64,000 bases of DNA. Origin: Eudorina sp. 2006-703-Eu-15 (Eukaryota; Chlorophyta; Chlorophyceae; Chlamydomonadales; Volvocaceae). The position numbers were made by a program, and so were the translations under genes. The notes beneath the pieces were generated by a model that did not search any database, was not told the origin of the DNA, and saw only the letters and a list, made by a program, of their open reading frames with translations. Every line of letters begins with the position of its first letter. The stretch's first letter is position 1. Location: positions 399,334-463,333 of the forward strand of contig BDSI01000101.1 in the NCBI GenBank assembly GCA_003117195.1, given 5' to 3'. This document shows positions 1-13,400 of the stretch, piece by piece.

Positions 1-540
1 CGCTCCACCCTCGCCGCCGCGCCCAGCCCACCGCCACCGCCCTCGCCTCACCACCGCCCCACCCTCGCGCCGCCCAGCCCGCCCACCGCCTCGCTCCTCC
101 ACCGCCTCCACCCTCGCCGCCGCCCAGCCGCCGCCACCGCCTCGCCTCCACCACCGCCTCCACCCTCGCCGCCGCCGCCCAGCCCGCCGCCACCGCCCTC
201 GCCTCCACCACCGCCTCACCCTCGCCGCCGCCGCCCAGCCGCCGCCACCGCCCTCGCCTCCACCACCGCCTCCACCCTCGCCGCCGCCGCCCAGCCCCGC
301 CACCGCCCTCGCCTCCACCACCGCCTCACCCTCGCCGCCGCCGCCCAGCACCGCCCCGCCTCGCCTCACCGCCCTCCACCTCGCCGCGCCGCCAGCCGCC
401 GCCACCGCCCTCCACCGCCTCCACCCTCGCCGCCGCCGCCCAGCCCACCGCCACCGCCCTCGCCTCCACCACCGCCTCCACCCTCGCCGCCGCCGCCCAG
501 CCCGCCGCCACCGCCCTCGCCTCCACCACCGCCTCCATCT
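1..540 (+). repeat. 57-bp tandem repeat encoding Ser-Pro-rich (HRGP) sequence
   Basis: A C-rich 57-bp unit (19 codons, of the pattern PPPSPPPPSPPPPPSPPPP) is repeated. Two clean copies run 421-540 in frame 1 and feed straight into the protease reading frame. Copies upstream of 421 are the same unit with many 1-2 base losses, so no single frame stays proline/serine through 1-420. Ser-Pro-rich modules of this kind are typical of volvocine cell-wall and extracellular-matrix proteins. The indels are either real decay or sequencing/assembly error in a hard repeat. Confidence 0.8.
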
Positions 541-3500
541 TCTAACACACCGCTCTCTCCCCTGGCGCCTGTTCTCCCGGACAATGCCGCACCCCCCGGC
601 ACCGTCACCGACACCGACCCCTCCGCGCCCCCGTACTTTCCCAATATGCCCTTCACGCCCATCATGCCGCCCTTCCCCCCTTGGGACGTCCCCGCTGAGT
701 TCGGCGGCAATCCCCAGCCTACGCCCGCGGCTCCGTCGGATATCGGCGGCGGCGGCGGCGGGCCGCAGTACGGCCCCAGCTCGCCCCCGGAGTTTCCCAA
801 CTGGCCTCGATTCCCCGATTGGCCCCAGGCCCCGCACGAGCCTTCCTCGCCCAGGGCACCGGCCAGACCCATCACGCCCCCTACCAGACCGATTGCCCCC
901 CGGAGGCCGCCGCCCTCTCCCGAGCCACCGGAGCCCAGGATCACGATCGTGGATACGGGTCAGGCCCAGCTGACGCGTCGGGCCCCGCGGCGGCGGCGCC
1001 GGCGGAAGTACGGCCCGCCGCCGCCGCCGCCGCCGCGCGCCGGCGACGGTGGTCTTGGTGGCGGCGACGGTGTGGTGCCGCCGCCGCCGCCGATGCCGTC
1101 GCCGCCGCGGCCGCTGCCGCCGAGCCCACGGCCGCGGGCGCCGCCGCGGCCGCCGCCGGTGCCGCTGGAGATGCGGTCGGCCTGGGATGCCCGGAACCGG
1201 AGCCTGACCGGGGGCCTACGAATCGTCAGTCCGGTCAGGAACCAGGTGGGGCGAGAGCTCCATACGTACTTACATGCGTTCAGATGGTTGAGCGCTGGGG
1301 TGGGATGGGGTGGGGTGGGGCAAGGTTACAGGGCAGCGCCCACAAAAATGGCCGTATGCATGAACAAAGCACCCACTGCCCGACCCATACAGACGGTAAA
1401 AGGCTGCGGTGTCCGAAGGTCGCTGTCGATTGGCGCGCGCGCTTTTTTGGTGTCGCAGCGTCGCGGAAGCCTACCAGCTGGTGCGGGTCGGCTGCCTTGG
1501 CCACACAGACTCACACCACCACGCTGTGCATGCGTGATGCCTTCGCGCTGGTATCGCAATGTACCCATCCACCGGCCCACGGAAGCCACCCACCCACCTA
1601 CCCACCCACCCACGCAATGTACCCATCCACCGGCAAGCTGTGTTTAGGCAAGAAACCTGCAAGCTGTGTATCTATCTGCCCCGCGCCTCTTTTTGTCCCT
1701 GCAGTACTCCTGTAACGCCTGCGTGGCGTTCGCCGTAATGGCGGTGGCGGAGACGGCCTACGCGCGCGGCCGCCACGTCGCCGCCGGCCAGCTGGACTTC
1801 TCCGAGCACCGCCTCTTCTTCTGCGACTCGGTCAACTCCCTGGACCGCAACGCCAGCTGTACGACGGGCTGGACCGTACGGGACGGCATGCGGTCGCTGC
1901 TCCGGGGCGGCGCCTACCTGGACTGCTGCTGGCCGTACTATTCGTACTTGGGCGCCCGCAGCTGCAACCGACCCCTCACCTGCCCCAACGTGAAGCCGGG
2001 GACGTCCTGCAAGGTGCCCGGCTCCTGGGAGCTGGTGGCGGCGGAGTGGGCCGACCCCTCCCTGGCCAATGTGTCGGCGGTCAAGGAGATCGTGTTCCGG
2101 ACGGGCAGCGCGATGGCGTGTTTCAGGGAGTACTCCGACATGAAGAGGTGGGTGGGTGCGTGGGTGGGTGGGTGCGTGGGTGGGTGGGTGGGTGGGCGGG
2201 TGGGTGGGTGGGAGGCTGGGCACGCGGGTGGGTGGGTGGGCGGGTGGGCGGTGTGGGTGGGTGGGAGGCTGGCGCGCGCGGGTGGGTGGGTGGTTAGGGC
2301 GAGGAGAGGGTCGGGGGAGTAGCGGGCCGCGTGCAGATTGGATAATCGGGGTTGCGACGGTGAGGTCTCCTCCTCCGGTTGAGGCACAGAGCGGTTTGTT
2401 TCTACCTGATTATGCAGCAAGACAGCACATGTACCGTACTTGGCGCGCGGCTTATGATGCGTTTCTTTACCTTGTCGTAATGGTTACGGGCACTCGGGCC
2501 GCACTTCATCGTGTTTTACGGCGGGCGAGGGGAGGCGGGCGACTACATACGACACCGTAATGCGCGACTGCGTTTCTCAGGCGCACTTTTGTGCATTTCA
2601 AGCATTGCAATTTTTGCTATGCCATCCAGCAAAAGTGTGGAAAGGAACGTGGCTCGCTGTGAACTGGAAATCGTGCCGAATTCGAGTTGGTGCATAATCG
2701 CGAACTCCTTGCGGCTTGGCTGCAGGGAAGAATTGACCAGCGCTTCACCTTCTGCGATAAGAGGCCTTTTTAGAGATGCATTTCGGCCATTTTGCATTGG
2801 ATTGTCTGGCCCTCACGGCTGTCGTGACTAGCTAGCTCCTAATTATCCGTTTCATGCAACCATCATCTCGACAAACTTTGCAAGGCGATGATGTCCAGAA
2901 GAATTTTCTCTCCTCGTTGAAGCCGTGGTAGTCAACGCGCGGACATATTGATCACCTCGACTGGCGCGAAATTTGAATACGGTATTGATTCAAACCCACT
3001 TACGGGTGCGCTCCCGGGCTTAACTTTGAAGGAACGGCGTAGCCAGTCTCCCGTAGGGCGGCAACCTCTGGTTGGTAGCGCCACCCAGGCTACCGCCACC
3101 ATCTGCTTTCATGATCCGTCCGCATCGTATACACAGCCTTTACCCCCCCCCCTCCTCAACGTGCCCGCCGCTCGTTCGTTCACGCCCTTTCCGCTTCCCC
3201 TCCCCTTCGCGCCCCACTCCGGACCTTGCCCGCAGCAACCGAGGGGAGGTCTACCGCTTCAACCCTCTGGCCGTCCCCCGGATCTACTTCCACTGCGCCC
3301 AGCTGATTGGCTGGAACGACCCGGGGGGCTACTGGCTGTTCAAGAGCTCATGGGGGACTGATGTGGGCGAACAGGGGTTCTTCAAGGTGGGGAGGGGGGG
3401 AGGGAGGGAGGGAGGGGGGGAGGGAGGGAGGGAGGGAGCAGGGTACTGTGGCATAATTGCATTGCATTTCCTGCATGCCATGATGGCCTACGATGCCTTC

Positions 3501-3772
3501 GCGGCGGCCTCTTCTTCAACTCCGGGTCAGGCGCACGCATAGGTGTGCGCGCATCGTGCGTTGCCGTACACACACGCGGTGTCCCGTCCCTGCTGCCACC
3601 CCGCCACCCGCAGATCGCGTACGGCGAAGTGGAGATCTTCAAGTGGGGTGTGTACGGGTTGATCTGGCACCCGCCGCCACCGCCGCCGCCCTCGCCGCCC
3701 CCTTCCCCGCCCTCGTCCCCGTCGTCCCCCTTCCCGCCACCGCGGTCGCCCCTCTCGCCCGCCCCTCCTTAA
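421..3772 (+). CDS. Papain-like (C1) cysteine peptidase with proline-rich flanks, 5' incomplete
   Basis: Exons: up to 1245, 1705-2147, 3236-3386, 3614-3772; phases agree at every junction. From the ATG at 646 the product is 450 residues, but the open frame runs on upstream as Ser-Pro repeats, so the true start is probably left of 421. A proline-rich stretch (about 200 residues) precedes the peptidase core. VRNQ plus SCNACVAFA matches the papain oxyanion Gln and catalytic Cys region (CGSCWAFA in papain). Exon 3 gives FHCAQLIGWND with the catalytic His and WLFKSSWGTDVGEQGF, where the usual KNSWG has Ser instead of the catalytic Asn. The tail is again proline-rich (HPPPPPPPSPPPSPP). It is probably secreted or wall-associated. 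Loss of Asn weakens rather than abolishes papain activity, so activity is uncertain. Intron 2 is packed with GGGT repeats. Confidence 0.82.
2148..2300 (+). repeat. GGGT/GGTG-rich tract at the 5' end of intron 2
   Basis: Starting at the GT donor of peptidase intron 2, the sequence is dozens of GTGGGTGG-type units with interruptions. The run has many G-triplets and could form G-quadruplexes in the pre-mRNA. It translates only as Gly/Trp/Val noise and is not coding. Confidence 0.75.
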
Positions 3773-6680
3773 CGACCGCCCGTCACGCCCTCCGAACCCC
3801 CCTCTCCACCTCGTCAGCCGTCTCGACCCCAGCCCCCTCCTAGCCGTCTCCATCGCCGAAACCCACCGCCCCCCAACCAGCTCCCCGGCTGCGGCTCCCG
3901 TGGGCTGGGCTGGGGTGGGGTGGGGTGGGGTGGGGTGGGGTGGCAGTGAGGGGGACTCCACGGGCGCCGGCATTGCAATGGCGCTGAGGCTGCCCGGACA
4001 CGACATCCAATGTGCGCGATGTGAAGTCCCCATCTGCTGCGCAATGCGGTGTGGTGTGTATATGTGTGTTGATGTAAGGGTGATGTACGGGTGATGTACG
4101 GGTGGACGGACGGCCCAACGGGGAGATGGCTGGGACCGGCCATTGGGGGCCGACCCCAGAGCGGGACGGACGGGGAGACGGGAGGGGAAGGAGGAGTGGG
4201 GGAGGGAAGGACGGGGGTAACGGAGGGAGGGCGGGAGGGGAAGGGAGGAGGGAGCTAGCCGCCCGCCTGGCGTGCGTCCCTGCCGGCTCTAGCATGCTGG
4301 GTGAGTGGGTAGGTGGGCTCATGCCCCGCGCATTGGCGGCTGACCCCCCAGTGGCAGCAGCCTCAGCCACTACCACCACCACCACCACAACCTCCACCCA
4401 GTGTGTGGAGCTGCGGGGAGCCCCCCCCCGGCTATGTACGGTAGTGAGCAGTCAAGCAGCAATCGACTAACTAGGCCAGCAGCCATCAACGGACCACCCC
4501 AAAAGGGGGAGGGTGATGTTGTGATCCGGGGGGCCCCGTCGGGGCCGGGCATGCGGTGAGCCGGGGGGAGGCTCTGGATGCTGCCGGGGTTCGTACATGT
4601 GTATGTGTGGTTCGTGTAGGTGGGTTTAAGGGTGATCCGTGCAATCCGTACATCGTACAAACCGACCGACAGCGCACGCGCGACCGATCTGACGCTGTTG
4701 TTGCAGCCTTACTGCTGTTGCTGCTATTGTTGCACTTGGGACTGCTGCGGGGGCCCGTTGCTGCGGGGGCTACCCCTGGGTTGGAGGTGTAGGTCTGTCG
4801 CCTGCCCGGGTACGGCAGGACGTGCCGTACCGGCTTCAGGCGCCGTACACCCTGTTACGCCCACTGGGTGTGCCCAGGTTCGTTTCTGGGTTTATGTTTT
4901 TACCTGTCTGCCCCGTGACGCACCCGCCCCGCCGTCCGCGGTGTTTGCGTGTCGGTGGCGGTCGATGCCCGGCCCGGGCCCCCGCCACCCCCCATAGGAT
5001 TGATATAGGAATGGTTTGCGGGCGCGGCCCATCGTCGCGCAAGCACCACTGCCGCGTGACCGATGGGTCGGTGCGGTCAGGCCGTGACATCGTTAGTCGG
5101 CGGAGCGGATGATGGAGGGCGATGGAGGGTCTATCTCGGGTCTGGGGTGGCAGGCTTGTCGCCACGTGTGGAAGGACGTACTGGGAGGTGGGGGAGGCGG
5201 GAGGAGCGGGTGGTCACATGGTGGGTGGAGTGGGAGGGGGGGAGGGGCGGGTGGAGGATATTGGCATAGGAAGGATGGGGAGAACGAGGAGCAGGATGAA
5301 GAGGAGCAGGATGAAGAGGAGGAGGAGGAGGAGGAGGAGGAGGAGAGGAGGAGGAGGAGAGGCTGACGGAAAGGAAGGCGCCGGGGGGAGGGGGCACACC
5401 AACGAACCGGAGCTTTCGCCGCGTGTGCTGGCGAGTGGGGGCCGGGGGGGAGCGGGGGTTTAGTGGCTCCGACTTCACATATTCCCCGGCGTCACGGAGC
5501 AGCAGGATGAGGGGAGAGGGAGGTGTTTGTTGTCGGAAGCAGGCTGTGACAAGCAGAAGGTACGACAAGCGGTACGGCATTACGCGATGGATGGAAATCC
5601 AAGGCCCGGCGGGCGGGTCGCAGCCGTTTACCCCCCTGGATCACGGGTGTGACGTTGGACCGGCCCCCCCCCGTGGTCATCGGTGACAGCCGACGCCTCC
5701 TCACCGCACAGCGTCTTTCTTTGTTGCTCGCGTCGCCAGTGGCGGTGCTGATGGTGGTTGGGTTGTGTGTGCTCGTGGAGTGTCGCTGGTAGACGAACTC
5801 AATGGCCGTCATCCCCTTGTACGGCATATTTAGATGGTCACCCGATTTGTCGTACTGAGTCTGGGTTTACCAGGTGTGGGGGCAGGACCGAATGTGCTCA
5901 CTGGCGCGATGACAAACAGATAGACGGACAGACAGGCAGACGGACAGGCAGACACAAAGAGGGCGCATAGACGCGCGGATCGACAGACAGACAGACAGAC
6001 AGGTAGGCGTAAGTGCAGGTCAGACAGGCAGTCAACCGGAGATGGGATCCAGCACGCGGCATGGGTGGATGTTTGTGTCTGAGTGTGTGAGTGTGTGTCT
6101 CTCGAGGACCGGGGCTATGGGAGGTGGGGGTGATGGCGCGAAGGCTGGCTGAACGTGAGCGTGACATACTTGCGCCGTACTTGCCCCCCTCCCGGTCGCT
6201 GAGCGGTCGCCCGATCCAGGGGAAGGGGAACCGAGCCCTGCCCCGGACGTTTCCCGACGCGGCCAACACACGGAAGGGAATGCGTGGGTCGCGTGGGGCC
6301 GTTGGAGGTTGTTGGGGTTTTGTTGTAGTCCGTTGGTAGGTCCTTGCATGAGGCCGGGGTTTATTTCGTTGGTGGGTTGGACTTCGGGAGTTCGGGTATG
6401 GGGGTGCCTGGATGCAAGGAATGGGCGGGCGGCTAGAGCGCCCCATCCCGACATGCGGGGGGGGTCCGTCGGCCGTCAGGGCAGCGGTAGCGTGGTACAA
6501 CGAAGGGGGCGGCAACGCCCCGCAGCGCGCGCGTGTGTGTGTTGCATATCTGAGCGGGCCTGGCACTGGCCAAGGGCTGCTAACCCAGCCCTAACGGAAC
6601 GACCGCCGAAGCACTCTCCTCCCTCTTGGGGGGAAGGAGAAGGGCGTGAGGGGCCACATGTGAGTGTGTGTGTGTGTTAT
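3773..6680. other. No supported gene; G/T-rich low-complexity sequence
   Basis: After the peptidase stop, the plus strand is strongly G/T rich, with GGGGT repeats (3905-3945), GGGA repeats (4190-4255), a GAGGAG tract (5285-5365) and TG/GACA repeats (5915-6085). Weak candidate exons on the plus strand with matching phases are about 4370-4441, 4483-4555 and 4707-4790. Joined, they read a His-rich segment, then INGPPQKGEGDVVIRG, then a hydrophobic stretch LTAVAAIVALGTAAGA. No family is recognised, and chance open frames in such skewed sequence are likely. Confidence 0.35.
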
Positions 6681-6720
6681 TTAGGCAGGCAGAACAGGAG
6701 TGCGTGACATGCGAGGGGCC
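6681..6720 (+). repeat. Dispersed 40-bp element next to a TG tract (copy 1)
   Basis: The sequence GGCAGGCAG-N2-CAGGAGTGCGTGACATGC recurs in reverse orientation at 10206-10245 with about four differences. Both copies directly follow a TG tract when read in the element's own orientation. This looks like a shared end of a mobile or duplicated element. Confidence 0.7.
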
Positions 6721-6741
6721 GAGTGGCGCCCAATAGTTTGC

Positions 6742-10205
<3,464 letters not shown>

Positions 10206-10242
10206 CCCCTTGCATGTCACGCACTCCTGCGCTGCCTGCCTA

Positions 10243-10245
<3 letters not shown>
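10206..10245 (-). repeat. Dispersed 40-bp element next to a CA tract (copy 2)
   Basis: Reverse-oriented partner of 6681-6720. On the minus strand it reads TG tract, then GGCAGGCAG, then CAGGAGTGCGTGACATGC. The two copies are about 3.5 kb apart. Confidence 0.7.

Positions 10246-10313
<68 letters not shown>
10246..10313 (+). repeat. (CA)n microsatellite, about 34 units
   Basis: A pure CA run of about 68 bp. Shorter CA runs lie at 11110-11130 and 11453-11479, inside the introns of the minus-strand zinc-finger gene. Confidence 0.97.
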
Positions 10314-10315
<2 letters not shown>

Positions 10316-10427
10316 CCTAGTTCTCCTGTAGCCGGGAGTCTGCCCCCCCCTCTGCGTAGAGTCCCCCACACCGCAACGCGCAACCGTCAGTCGAACCCCT
10401 CCAACCCCTCCGTGGGCCCCATCCCGG

Positions 10428-13400
10428 TCACCGCCCCTCCGCATGCCTGGCCGCCACCCGTACATCCCGGGGCAGGCCGGCCGGCAAGCCACCCCCAGGC
10501 CCACCCTCCGCCGCTCCACCTCCCCCCTGCGCTTGGAGGTGTGGCTGCAGGTGCGGGTGCGGATTGGGATGCAGCTGTGGCGCCCCCGGTGGCCCCTCAG
10601 CCTGCCACAGAGCAACCAGCGGATCACCCCCACCCCCACCGCCAACGCCGAAGCCACCCCCAGCAACGACCCCGGCGCCGAGGCCCCCGAGGGGCGCCCC
10701 AGCGTGCGGCTGCGGGTGCGGCTGCTGGCGGCCCCGCCCGACAGCCCCTCCCGCCCTCCCCGGCAACCACTTGCGGAGCCCCAGCACCAGCCGGGGGGGC
10801 CTCCGGGGCAGGGCCACATCCAGCACCAGCTCCAGGACCTCCCGGGGCAGGGACCGCAGCGGGCTGGTCGCACCTGCGGGGGGGGGGGGGGCAGGAGGGC
10901 GTGTGAGGGCGGGGAGCTGCGGGGAGAGTATAGGAAATTGGTAGACATATGGGGGGGAGGGAGGGTGGTTATGGGGCGCGCGGATGAAGGGATGGAAGGG
11001 CGGCCGAGCGGGGCGTCGGCCCACAGAGATTGCCAAGCGCCAGGGCAACGCTCCGAAACCCCGTCCGCCTGTTTACGGACGTGCTATCCCCGGTGGTACC
11101 GGTATACGGAACACACACACACACACACACCCATGCCCAGGCGCCCTACCACCGGCTGGCCGGTGGGGTGCTGTCGGACGACTCGGCCACCCGGTGGTGT
11201 CGCCGCCCACCCGGTCGCCGCCCATCTCGTTCGGGGCGCAGATGCTGAGCCCGCCGCGGGTCGGTAATAAATGTATTTTATGTGCCTGTAATTGCCTCGT
11301 AGCTAGTTCTATGCTGCCTGATTTGCATCGCGGTGGTGGCGCGGTGGCCTTGTTCGCCGCAACCACGCATGGTAAGTAAGAACTTTCTTGCAGGTTATTA
11401 CACGGTAAGTATGTCTGCACCTGGGTTCGGTCGGGCGGCTTCCTTTGTCTAAACACACACACACACACACACACACACATGCACGGGGTAAAATTGAAAA
11501 AAGAAAGAAACCCGAAACGAAACCGGGGGGGAGGTTCGTGCGGCCTTCCCGCTGAAGCACCCAGTCGCCCAGCCACCCATGATGTCCGCCCTGGCCTGCC
11601 TCCGAGAGCCTGTCGACTGTGCTTATCCGCAGCCGTCCTGGCTACCTGACTGCGGTATTTGTGCCCCTTTTTGACTGCAGGGCTGGGCAGGGGCCAGTTG
11701 TGCGGTGCGGCATTCGGGCGCTCTCTGGGCTCAGCTCTGCCCCTTGCAGGACGCGCACGCCTGCTCTCCCCGCCCCCCGCGGCCCCCCCCCCTTGCTCAC
11801 CCAGCCTTTGGTGCGCCCCCATCAGCACCGCCATCCGCCTCTGGTTCCGGAGCCGGGGGTCCACTGCCGCCCGGTGCAGTGCCTCCAGGGTGTCCGGGCC
11901 CATGAGCCCCGGGGGACAGGACAGACGGACCTCGCGCAGGCAGCCGGTCAGGCACTGCGGCCACAGGGGCGGCGGGCGGGATCGGGGTCGGGGGGTGGGG
12001 GTCGGGGGGTGGGGGGCGGGTGAACGGCTGGGGTCGGGGGGTGGGGGGCGGGTGAACGGCGGGGGTCGGGGGAATCCAGTGGGGTACCTGAGAGGCGGCT
12101 GCAGCCTCGGGCGCCGAGGGGAGAGGGGGGGAGGGAGGGAGGGCGGTCACGAGCAGGGGAGAAGGGGGGAAGGGGGGAAGGGGGCCGGGGGTCCGCGGAA
12201 GGAGGGTCCCCCTCAGACTGCCTCGCACGGCGCCCTCCTCCGCGTCCGCTTCCGAGGCGGCCCCACGTCGCCCCACTGCCCCTCCGCCCCTCCGCCTACT
12301 GTCGCCCCACTGCCCCTCCGCCACGGACGGATGGCGGTGCGGTGGGGTGCGGTGGGACCTGCGCAGGACGCCGCCCCCTACCCCCTGATTGTGAACTAAG
12401 GCAGCGACACCGTGGGAAGGCACCCAACCGGCACGTAGCTGTCGCGGCAGACGGCAAGGCTGCGCGACCTAGTGACTAAGCAGCAGCAAGGCGCCATAAC
12501 ATCGTTGACAAGCAGCGCTGCAGTGCGCCCCCCCATCCCCCCCCGCCTTCATGCCCCCTTCCCCCTCATGCCCCCCTCCCCCTCATAAACGGTAATATGG
12601 TATATTAAAAGCCGCCAGCGGTCCGATCAAGGCCTAACAGGTTGGACCTCGTCACATCGCTGGAGATACCTCCCTGGTACAGTCTATTCTTCGCCGGACC
12701 TTTGCTCTGGCAGCAGCAGCGCAGTTTGCATATGTCTACCAATATGTCCTGCACCCTCCCCACCAAGGCCTCCCCCCAACCTGCATCAGCTGCACCAGCG
12801 CGGGCGCCAGCTGCCACAGCGCCTCCAGGGGGGCCAGGCGGGCGGCGCCGCCCTGAGCTACCACCTGCGGGTCCGGAGGACCAGTGGGGGGAGGGGGGGA
12901 GGGAGGGGAGGGAGGGAGGGAGGGAGGGAGGGGAGGGGAGGGGAGGGGGGAATATAGGAAATTGGTAGACACATTTACACTGCGCTGCTGCCAGAGCAAA
13001 TATCGGATGAAGACTCGACTGTACCAGGATCTCCAGGGGAGGGGGGAATGACCAGTGCGGGGAGGGGGAATGACCAGTGGGGGGAGGGGGGAATGACCAG
13101 TGGGGGGAGGGGGGAATGACCAGTGGGGGGAGGGGGAATGACCAGTGGGGGGAGGGGGGAATGACCAGTGGGGGGGGAGGGGGGAATGACCAGTGGGGGG
13201 AGGGGGCACGGGTCGCGGCTCAGGAGTGCCTCGGCCCCGGGAGGGACAGCGGGTGGGCAGGGCAGGCCGGCGGCATATGACAGCGGAGGAGGGACAGATG
13301 GGGAGCACTGACTGACTGACGGAGGGAGGGGGGGTGTAAGGAATCCGTCAATCCGACAAGTCAGTCCGCACAAGGGCGGTTCGGGACCAACGAGCAGCCC

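Noticed and set aside
10443..11267. Plus-strand open frame with LEVWLQVRVRIGMQLW-like sequence
   Set aside because: It overlaps the last exon of the minus-strand gene, whose acceptor and phase fit the upstream exons. The plus reading has no start context or homology.
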